From the NCBI GenBank assembly GCA_958295755.1, contig OY282367.1, positions 1,802,022-1,866,021 of the forward strand: a DNA stretch of 64,000 nt, written 5' to 3'. The stretch's first letter is position 1. Each line of letters opens with the position of its first letter. Made by a program: the position numbers and the translations under genes. This stretch comes from an uncultured Acidimicrobiales bacterium. Lineage in GTDB: Bacteria; Actinomycetota; Acidimicrobiia; Acidimicrobiales; Hopanoidiivorantaceae. Below are positions 58,471-64,000 of the stretch, one piece after another. The notes below the pieces were generated by a model. The model made no database searches and was not told the origin of the DNA. It was given only the letters and a program-made list of their open reading frames with translations.

Positions 58471-59553
58471 ATGGCCGATTCAGATATGGGGGTCGATACA
58501 GACGCGATGGCCACCGCAGACGCCCTGATAGACCTAGAAGCGATCTTGGCTTGGCTGCATCAAAAAGGCATTTTGTATAACGCCCAGACTGCCACAGCCG
58601 AGCGGCTAGAGGGCGGGCGTTCCAATGTGATGTTTCGTCTGCATGTCGGAGGGCAACGCTTGGTGCTACGGCGACCGGCGAAGGTGGCGATCGAGCGAGC
58701 CAATGACGGGATGCGCCGAGAGTTCCACATATTACAAGCTCTGGAACACACACCTGCTCCCTGCCCTGTGCCAGTGGCTCTTTGCGAAGACGAAGATGTC
58801 TTAGGTTGCGTGTTTTATGTGATGGAAGAAGTTGACGGCATCGTCCCGCACGGGCCAGCACTGGCGGCTTTCACAGCCGACAATTCTGCCCGAGCAGAAC
58901 TCGTCTTTGCGCTAGTGGATGCTCTTGGCGAGCTTCACAAGGTGGACTGGCAGGCAGTTGGTCTCAGCGATTTCGGCAAGCCTGAAGGTTTTCACGAACG
59001 ACAAGTCAGTCGCTGGAGCGGACAGCTTGCCAGCTACGGCGGAAGGGAAATCCCGGGCATGGCTGAAGCGGGCAAATGGCTGGAAACGCACATCCCCAAG
59101 GTCTGGTCGCCAACCATCATGCATGCCGACTATCACATGTTCAATGTGCTTATCCATCCTGAACCGCCAGCGCGTGTAGTAGCCATAGTGGATTGGGAAA
59201 CAGCCAGCATCGGCGATCCGTTTTTAGATTTCATCGGCTTCTGTGAGGCTTGGCAATCGTTGCGGGCAGAAGGTGGCTGGCCTTCGTATCAAGAGATGAT
59301 GGAGCGGTATTTGCAAACTAGAAACGATGCCGCCCAGAATCTAAGCAAACCCATCCCGGTGCTAGAACCTTCACCGGCCGACCAGCAATACTACGCCGTG
59401 CTCTACAATTTCCGCTTGGCGGTACTGCTAGAGGGCATCTTCCAACGTTCTCTGCAAGATCCGACCAGACAAGACCAGCACGCCATAGGCGAGCGCGCCC
59501 TGTTTAACGCCGACCGTTGCTCACAGCTCATCGCCGACCCTGGTTTGCTCTAA
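58471..59553 (+). CDS. Phosphotransferase family protein (APH/ACAD10-like kinase)
   Basis: About 360 residues. The kinase fold is clear: GGRSNVMFRL glycine loop, LVLRRPAK with the ATP Lys, MRREFHILQAL with the Glu, YVMEEVDG hinge, IMHADYHMFNVLI catalytic loop (HxDxxxxN) and IVDWETASIGDPFLD with the metal Asp. It belongs to the aminoglycoside-phosphotransferase-like group linked to acyl-CoA dehydrogenases in actinobacteria and ACAD10/11 in animals, which phosphorylate hydroxy-acyl-CoA. The start at 58471 follows from the -10 position; ATG 58462 is the alternative. Confidence 0.87.
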   Translation: MADSDMGVDTDAMATADALIDLEAILAWLHQKGILYNAQTATAERLEGGRSNVMFRLHVGGQRLVLRRPAKVAIERANDGMRREFHILQALEHTPAPCPVPVALCEDEDVLGCVFYVMEEVDGIVPHGPALAAFTADNSARAELVFALVDALGELHKVDWQAVGLSDFGKPEGFHERQVSRWSGQLASYGGREIPGMAEAGKWLETHIPKVWSPTIMHADYHMFNVLIHPEPPARVVAIVDWETASIGDPFLDFIGFCEAWQSLRAEGGWPSYQEMMERYLQTRNDAAQNLSKPIPVLEPSPADQQYYAVLYNFRLAVLLEGIFQRSLQDPTRQDQHAIGERALFNADRCSQLIADPGLL

Positions 59554-59579
59554 AGCTTGAACTGGCAAGGCAATCTATG

Positions 59580-59712
59580 TCTGAGACTTTGCGCTTCTCA
59601 GCCGAGACTTTGCGCCTCTAGTCTGAATGCACCTCAGCCCGAGACTCTGCACCTCTCCCCCGAATATGCCTCTCCCCCGAATATGCCTCTCCCCCGAATG
59701 CGCCTCTAGCCT
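59580..59712. repeat. Non-coding tandem arrays before the thioesterase gene
   Basis: A 16-bp unit (GAATATGCCTCTCCCC type) occurs about three times at 59660-59705. Before it, units of about 20 bp containing GAGACTTTGCGCCTCT recur three times with changes. Almost the whole 167-bp gap is built from these. Confidence 0.88.
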
Positions 59713-59720
59713 GAAAGATT

Positions 59721-60647
59721 GTGACGCAGAAAAATCCCACCTCCTCCCAAGGTGAAGAGACCGCACCCCAAGGTGATAAGACCGCATCGAAAATCACCGC
59801 CAGAGGCATCTTCTCACTAGAGGGTGCCGATGGGCACAAGGGCGACCCAGAGGCACCGCTAGAAAACCTCATCTTCGTGCCCACCCATCTGGCTCAAGGC
59901 CCGTGGTTTTCTGGGGCACTCCACGGCGGGGCAATAGTGGGCTTGGCAGCACATGCTGCTGAAATCACCCCTGCAGCTACCAAGATGCGCCCCACTCGAA
60001 TCACTTCTGAACTGTTCCGAGAGGTCACGCTTGATCCCATCAGAGTGAATGTTGAAGCTGTGCGGGAAGGTCGCCGCATTCAACTGCTGCGGGTATCTCT
60101 TTGGAACGAAAACAAAACAAAGGAGCTTTCTCGCGCGCATGTGCTTCGTATTCGCGAAGCTCCCGATGAAGTATCAGATGATCTACAACCAGACGAGAAT
60201 CTAGACAGCGATATGCCTGCTTTCCCGGGCGAAGAAAGCGAAGTCTTCACCACAGGGCTGACCAACATTTTCCAAGCCGACCAACCTGCTTTCCCCGCTG
60301 CGTTCAACCTACGCAGCAAACGAGACTATAGCTCGCCCCGGTCGGTGAGCTGGTGGAAGCTGAACTATCCGCTGGTGGAAGACATCCCGCTTACTCCGTT
60401 CGTGCGAGTAGCCACCACAGCCGACTTTCTGATGAGCGCAGGCGGGCTGATAGGCGCAGCCGACTATGTTTCAATCAATCCCGACCTCACCATCTACCTC
60501 AATAAACTCACAGATGACCCTTGGATTGCCTTGGCATCTGAAGTGCGCTTCTCTCACGATGGTGTAGGTCTCACAGATGCCGCCCTCTACGACCGCACCT
60601 CCCGCATCGGCAACGCTTCCAAATCACTCCTGATCTTCCGCCGCTGA
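59721..60647 (+). CDS. Acyl-CoA thioesterase family protein (TesB-like hotdog)
   Basis: 308 residues. PWFSGALHGGAIVGLAAHA, TSELFREVTLDPIRVNVEAVREGRRIQLLRVSLW and FLMSAGGLIGAADYVSINPDLTIYLNKL match the double-hotdog TesB-like group (4HBT_3). They hydrolyse acyl-CoA or act as related dehydratases. The N-terminal 35 residues are low complexity with QGEETAPQGDKTAS, again from a duplication. GTG start at 59721; a possible -10 TAGCCT lies 8 nt before it. Confidence 0.8.
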   Translation: MTQKNPTSSQGEETAPQGDKTASKITARGIFSLEGADGHKGDPEAPLENLIFVPTHLAQGPWFSGALHGGAIVGLAAHAAEITPAATKMRPTRITSELFREVTLDPIRVNVEAVREGRRIQLLRVSLWNENKTKELSRAHVLRIREAPDEVSDDLQPDENLDSDMPAFPGEESEVFTTGLTNIFQADQPAFPAAFNLRSKRDYSSPRSVSWWKLNYPLVEDIPLTPFVRVATTADFLMSAGGLIGAADYVSINPDLTIYLNKLTDDPWIALASEVRFSHDGVGLTDAALYDRTSRIGNASKSLLIFRR

Positions 60648-60667
60648 GACTAACCCTTCCGCCGCCT

Positions 60668-60718
60668 AGCCCTTCTACCGCACAGGCTGGCTCTTCCACC
60701 GCACAGGCTGACTTATAC
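60668..60718. repeat. Imperfect tandem duplication after the thioesterase gene
   Basis: CCGCACAGGCTG occurs twice about 21 bp apart with matching flanks. The rest of the gap 60648-60909 holds only the short ORF described below. Confidence 0.8.
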
Positions 60719-60754
60719 TTTTCCACAGTCAGCCAGCACAGTGTATATGTATTG

Positions 60755-60763
60755 TGCTACAAT
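60755..60763 (+). promoter_or_regulatory. Extended -10 promoter (TGC-TACAAT)
   Basis: TG, one base, TACAAT, ending 6 nt before the ATG of a 25-codon ORF at 60770. No -35 is needed for an extended -10. Confidence 0.5.
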
Positions 60764-60769
60764 ACAATC

Positions 60770-60847
60770 ATGAAAATCAGATGTGGCACCCGCCCCTCAA
60801 ATATTCTTCCTTATGACACCTACTTTGATGCCTCCCAGGTCCATTAA
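60770..60847 (+). CDS. Short ORF, 25 residues, leaderless type
   Basis: It encodes a 25-residue peptide beginning MKIRCGTRPSN. It has an extended -10 box 6 nt upstream, the same arrangement as larger leaderless genes here. It could be a small protein, a regulatory leader peptide for the gene at 60916, or the stump of a lost gene. No family is recognised. Confidence 0.35.
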   Translation: MKIRCGTRPSNILPYDTYFDASQVH

Positions 60848-60915
60848 AGCACGGCCTGCTCAGGTAGTGAGATTGAAAGGCACCCATGGTAAGCAGGGGT
60901 TATTGAGGTATGGCT

Positions 60916-61539
60916 ATGAGGCAGGAGCAGATTTGGGGTTCTGTTGAGGAATGGGGCATCGAGCGACCCGGTAGAAGGAGAGGGAGGAGGTATCTGAAGC
61001 GGAGGAGGTATCTGAGGCGAGGGATCGGTGTTCTGTGCTTGTTTTTGTTGCTGGGCGGTCTGGACGCTGTTGGAAAATGGCCGTTGGCGATTTCTCAAAG
61101 TGTTGCTATTGCGGAAGAGGTTTGTACGAATGTGGAGTCTGATATTGAACAGCAAAATTGCCCAGAATCGCTTTGGGAAGTTTGCGACATTGCTCAGCAA
61201 CTGACAGATATAGACTTATTCTTTGAGCAAGGAAACTGGCACAGATATGCGTTTTTTTGTAGAGCGGCTAGAGTGGTGGAATTATGGGAGTTTTATAGCA
61301 TGCCACAGTCAGAAAATGTGGGTCCATTCAAAGCAGGTACAATTTTTGAGCAGAACTGTTATAGTCTTCGGGATTGCACCATAGAAATTTATACTGAATA
61401 TATATACATGAAGCGTAATTCTGTGTTTTATCCTGAAAATTTCCTTGACTCTGAAATAGTTTCATATGATAAGATTAATGAAATTATCCTAAGTTATGCT
61501 CCATTCCTCCATTCTTACCAAGTTCCTCCCCGCCACTAG
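60916..61539 (+). CDS. Secreted Cys-containing protein of unknown family, paralogue of 62882-63478
   Basis: 207 residues. A basic N-terminus (RQEQIWGSVEEWGIERPGRR and an Arg-rich run) precedes one membrane segment or signal (GIGVLCLFLLLGGL). The exported part has conserved Cys (VCTNVESDIEQQNCPESLWEVCDI, FFCRAARVVELWE, NCYSLRDCTIEIY). The start is set at ATG 60916, since the sequence before this ATG aligns with the paralogue while the earlier ATG (60910) is out of frame there. No family is recognised. It is upstream of an RTX-repeat gene. AT-rich. Confidence 0.72.
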   Translation: MRQEQIWGSVEEWGIERPGRRRGRRYLKRRRYLRRGIGVLCLFLLLGGLDAVGKWPLAISQSVAIAEEVCTNVESDIEQQNCPESLWEVCDIAQQLTDIDLFFEQGNWHRYAFFCRAARVVELWEFYSMPQSENVGPFKAGTIFEQNCYSLRDCTIEIYTEYIYMKRNSVFYPENFLDSEIVSYDKINEIILSYAPFLHSYQVPPRH

Positions 61540-61609
61540 AACGGAATGATCAGATGAAATCTCTCTTTGAATCACGCTTTTTTCAATTGCTTATAACTAT
61601 GGAAATATT

Positions 61610-62863
61610 ATGAGTTCTAAAAGTGAAAAAAGAACCTCTGGGTGGTCAGCAAGGAGGTGGAAGAAGTATTACCTGATCGGGGGAATAGTGGTAGCCTTGA
61701 TCGTTTTGGTAGTTGTTGCTTCAGTATTTATCGAGACGCCACCGCCTTCTGTTACAGAACATCCTCCAAGAATAGAGATTGAAAAACCAGAATCTGGGGT
61801 TGTTTTTGCTGGAGACCGAGGCTTTTGGCTAGAAGCATCAGGCTATGACCGCGAAGATGATGAACTTCCGTCTGAATCATTCAATTGGCTAAGTAGCATA
61901 GATGGCAATCTAGGTACAGGCAGGAGTCTAGCACTCTCAGCAGTCGATCTATCACTGGGAACACATACCATAACCCTTTCTGTAACCGACAGTGACCAAA
62001 TGACATCCACAGAATCTATAGAGATCACTATCAATGATCGAAATGCGAGACCTGTTGCTAATAGAGATGAAGTATTCGGAGGGCTAGAAAAATCAATAAT
62101 AATTGACGTGCTAGCCAATGACATTGATGTAGAAGGCGACTTTGATCTATCATCGTTGGAGATTGTGGGACATCCTAAGCTTGGCATTGCCGAAGTTGTA
62201 ACTATCGAGAGAGGTATGCCAGTGATTGAATACACCCCGATAACAGGAGGAGAGGAGACTTTCATATATAGTATTTGTGATCGCATCTCCGGATGTGACT
62301 TTGCTGTGGTTACTGTGGTCTTACCCGACTGTACTATCACCGGCACCTCAGGTAACGACAACCTCACAGGCACATCAGGCGATGATGTCATATGCGGACT
62401 AGACGGCAACGACACCATAGACGGCAAAAGCGGAAACGATCTAATATACGCAGGCTTCGGAGAAGACACCGTATACGGCCGCACCGGCAACGACACCATC
62501 TACGGCGGATCCGGCAACGACACCATCTACGGCGGCACAGGAGACGATTTCATCTCAGGACACAAAGGAAACGACACTATCTATGGCGATTTTGGCGATG
62601 ATACAATCTGGGGCGGTTGGGGTCGTGACATCATCTACGGTGGTTCTGAAACAGACGAAGTGTATGGAGGAGCAGGCAACGATACCCTCTACGGCAACGA
62701 AGGCCCAGACACCATACACGGCGACCTCGGAGACGACACCATCTACGGCGGCCCCGGAGACGACACCATCGAAGGCAACGAAGGCGCAGACATCATATAT
62801 GCAAATCAAATTTCAGATATTATTTTGGAACTTACCGCAGAAGACACTGTTTTACACTCATAG
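61610..62863 (+). CDS. Membrane-anchored protein with Ig/cadherin-like domains and RTX calcium-binding repeats
   Basis: 417 residues. A basic start, one membrane segment (IGGIVVALIVLVVVASVFI, about 24-42), an Ig-like domain (PRIEIEKPESGVVFAGD ... LGTHTITLSVTDSD), a second bacterial Ig/cadherin-like domain (RPVANRDEV ... VLANDIDVEGD) and about fourteen nonapeptide repeats GGxGNDTIYG. The repeats should form a Ca2+-bound beta roll. Most RTX proteins leave through type I secretion and lack an N-terminal anchor; this one seems to be held in the membrane. It lies between two paralogous secreted proteins on the same strand. Confidence 0.84.
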   Translation: MSSKSEKRTSGWSARRWKKYYLIGGIVVALIVLVVVASVFIETPPPSVTEHPPRIEIEKPESGVVFAGDRGFWLEASGYDREDDELPSESFNWLSSIDGNLGTGRSLALSAVDLSLGTHTITLSVTDSDQMTSTESIEITINDRNARPVANRDEVFGGLEKSIIIDVLANDIDVEGDFDLSSLEIVGHPKLGIAEVVTIERGMPVIEYTPITGGEETFIYSICDRISGCDFAVVTVVLPDCTITGTSGNDNLTGTSGDDVICGLDGNDTIDGKSGNDLIYAGFGEDTVYGRTGNDTIYGGSGNDTIYGGTGDDFISGHKGNDTIYGDFGDDTIWGGWGRDIIYGGSETDEVYGGAGNDTLYGNEGPDTIHGDLGDDTIYGGPGDDTIEGNEGADIIYANQISDIILELTAEDTVLHS

Positions 62864-62881
62864 GCTATTGAGGTATGAGCT

Positions 62882-63478
62882 ATGAAGCAGGAACAGATTT
62901 GGGATTCCATTGAAGAATGGGGCCTTCAGCGACCCGGTAGAAGAAGGTGGGGGAGATATCTGAGGCGTGGAATCGGTGTTCTGTGCTTGTTTTTACTCTT
63001 GGGAGGCTTGTACTCTACAGCAGAATTTCCATTGGTGATTTCTCAGAGTTTCGCCACAGCAGAAGATGCTTGCACAAATGTGAAACCTGATATTGAACAG
63101 CCAAGCTGCTCAGAATCACTTTGGGATGTTTGCGATATTCTTTGGCAATTTGATGCATACGAGGGGACTGAAGATATATATCCTTATCCTGTTTTTTATT
63201 GTAGAGCGGCTAAAGTGATAGAAGCTTGGGAGTTGAACAAGAGATCTCAATTCGAGAATAAGAATCCATTCATACCACCTACACTTTTTTTTGAATGTTT
63301 TAGTCTCTGGGACTGTACTGTAGTATTGTATATTACTTATAGATACTCAAAGACTTATTTCGAGTGGTATCCGGAACGTTACTCTGACTCTGAAATGGCT
63401 ATGTATCATATGATTCATGAAATTCTCCTAAATTATGCTCCATCCCTCCGTAACATTAGAATTCATGGTCCCCAGTAA
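62882..63478 (+). CDS. Secreted Cys-containing protein of unknown family, paralogue of 60916-61539
   Basis: 198 residues. It matches the other copy along its length: KQEQIWDSIEEWGLQRPGRRR, the membrane segment GIGVLCLFLLLGGL, the Cys pattern (ACTNVKPDIEQPSCSESLWDVCDI, FYCRAAKVIEAWE, ECFSLWDCTVVLY) and the ending YAPSLRN. Roughly half the residues are identical by eye. It begins 18 bp after the RTX gene. A GAGGT ribosome binding site is in the same place as in the paralogue. Confidence 0.72.
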   Translation: MKQEQIWDSIEEWGLQRPGRRRWGRYLRRGIGVLCLFLLLGGLYSTAEFPLVISQSFATAEDACTNVKPDIEQPSCSESLWDVCDILWQFDAYEGTEDIYPYPVFYCRAAKVIEAWELNKRSQFENKNPFIPPTLFFECFSLWDCTVVLYITYRYSKTYFEWYPERYSDSEMAMYHMIHEILLNYAPSLRNIRIHGPQ

Positions 63479-63714
63479 ACTTAGTTTTACTAGATGAACT
63501 AAATCAGGAATGCATACCCGATGTTTGGTGTTTAGGGTAGAAAACCAGATTGTCTTCTAACACTTGAAAGTTCCCGCATTGACCGCTACAAGCTTTTCTA
63601 ATGGCTGTCTGGGTGGAATACGAACCTACTGCCAGCAAGAACACAGATGCTCGACAATCCGTCTGCCGTGTAATGTCAGAGCATCGTTGCTACGACAGGA
63701 GCTTAGAGAGGGGG
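63479..63714. other. 236-bp region without a recognisable gene
   Basis: No convincing ORF, promoter or RNA gene was seen between the secreted-protein gene and the convergent coiled-coil gene. Confidence 0.5.
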
Positions 63715-64000
63715 CTAAGGGCGGCTATGTAGCAACGGATCGCCGATGTGGACTTCTATCTTCTCTGTCAGGTTGTGTTCCACTTCATCCATACGAATAT
63801 GGATACCCGCGCCCATGTCTTGAATAGCGGCTTTGATTTGCGTCCGTTCGTGAGAAGCCATTTTGAGTTCTCCGTTAACGCGCCTCAATTGGCTGTCCAT
63901 GGCGTCAAGCCGATTACCCATGCCATCAAGCCGATTGTCTATGGCATCAAGCCGATCGTCCATGGCATCAAGCCGACTATCTATGCCATCAAACCGATCG
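63715..64000 (-). CDS. Coiled-coil protein with 7-residue repeats, 5' end outside window
   Basis: The frame is open to the window edge at 64000. The visible part begins with heptads of the form RLD-x-[MI]-D-[SDN] (for example DAIDNRLDGMGNRLDAMDSQL), encoded by 21-bp tandem units, then a charged helix (KMASHERTQIKAAIQDM) and a tail. Such proteins often act as tape-measure or scaffold pieces, or are the N-terminal part of larger proteins. No function is assigned. Confidence 0.6.
   Translation of the reverse strand, partial: DRFDGIDSRLDAMDDRLDAIDNRLDGMGNRLDAMDSQLRRVNGELKMASHERTQIKAAIQDMGAGIHIRMDEVEHNLTEKIEVHIGDPLLHSRP

Noticed and set aside
1..64000. tRNA, rRNA, riboswitch or transposase genes
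   Set aside because: The larger gaps were read for tRNA-like ends, conserved rRNA stretches and transposase motifs; nothing convincing was seen, though small RNAs cannot be excluded by eye.

Overview
The window looks like a chromosomal stretch of an uncultured actinobacterium, most likely class Acidimicrobiia. This is an inference from the gene set, not from a marker gene. The support is a class E-like sortase tail, lipoproteins and surface proteins with long Thr/Pro linkers, a septum-formation-domain lipoprotein, a PAC2 protein, an acyl-CoA carboxylase with an epsilon subunit, a steroid ring-degradation set (ipdABC with paired acyl-CoA dehydrogenases), and many catabolic CoA and amidohydrolase enzymes. 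No rRNA, tRNA, CRISPR array or transposase gene was seen.

Layout. 1-7.6 kb: sortase tail, a lipoprotein, and a branched-chain amino-acid type ABC importer (lipoprotein binding protein, fused LivH-LivM permease, LivG, LivF). 7.6-12.2 kb: NUDIX, SDR, creatininase-family protein, an amidohydrolase with altered metal ligands, and a CBS-less GuaB-family protein. 12.3-18.7 kb: an AT-richer surface-protein island with an RCC1-repeat lipoprotein, an M23 peptidase and two LRR proteins. 18.7-31.1 kb: amidase, superoxide dismutase, a three-subunit xanthine dehydrogenase-type enzyme, amidohydrolase, thiolase, prepilin peptidase, PAC2 protein, ROK kinase and a phosphoribosyltransferase. 31.1-43.0 kb, all on the minus strand: an ABC exporter, xseA, xseB and the pyrimidine genes pyrB, pyrC, pyrD, pyrE and pyrF, interrupted by three toxin-antitoxin-like pairs. 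43.3-46.6 kb: an AAA/DUF4143-type ATPase and an AbiE-like pair, then a gene-poor 0.64 kb. 47.2-54.4 kb: propionyl-CoA carboxylase-type beta and epsilon subunits, ipdA, ipdB, ipdC and two acyl-CoA dehydrogenases. 54.4-60.6 kb: TIM-barrel isomerase, MFS exporter, BKACE enzyme, NTF2-like protein, phosphotransferase and thioesterase. 60.7-64 kb: a second AT-rich surface island with an RTX-repeat protein between two paralogous secreted proteins, and a partial coiled-coil gene.

Three signals are not explained by ordinary annotation. (1) Three toxin-like modules sit inside the pyr cluster. One of them (35857-37040) lies between perfect 47-bp direct repeats that start at the pyrB stop codon and include the first 13 codons of pyrC, as if the module entered the pyrB-pyrC junction and rebuilt the pyrC start. 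(2) Short imperfect tandem duplications (10-36 bp units) occur throughout, in loops of conserved enzymes, across stop codons and between genes. (3) Several genes have a -10 box only 6-8 nt before the start codon, which predicts leaderless mRNAs. A further candidate novelty is a four-Cys module present five times in one LRR protein.
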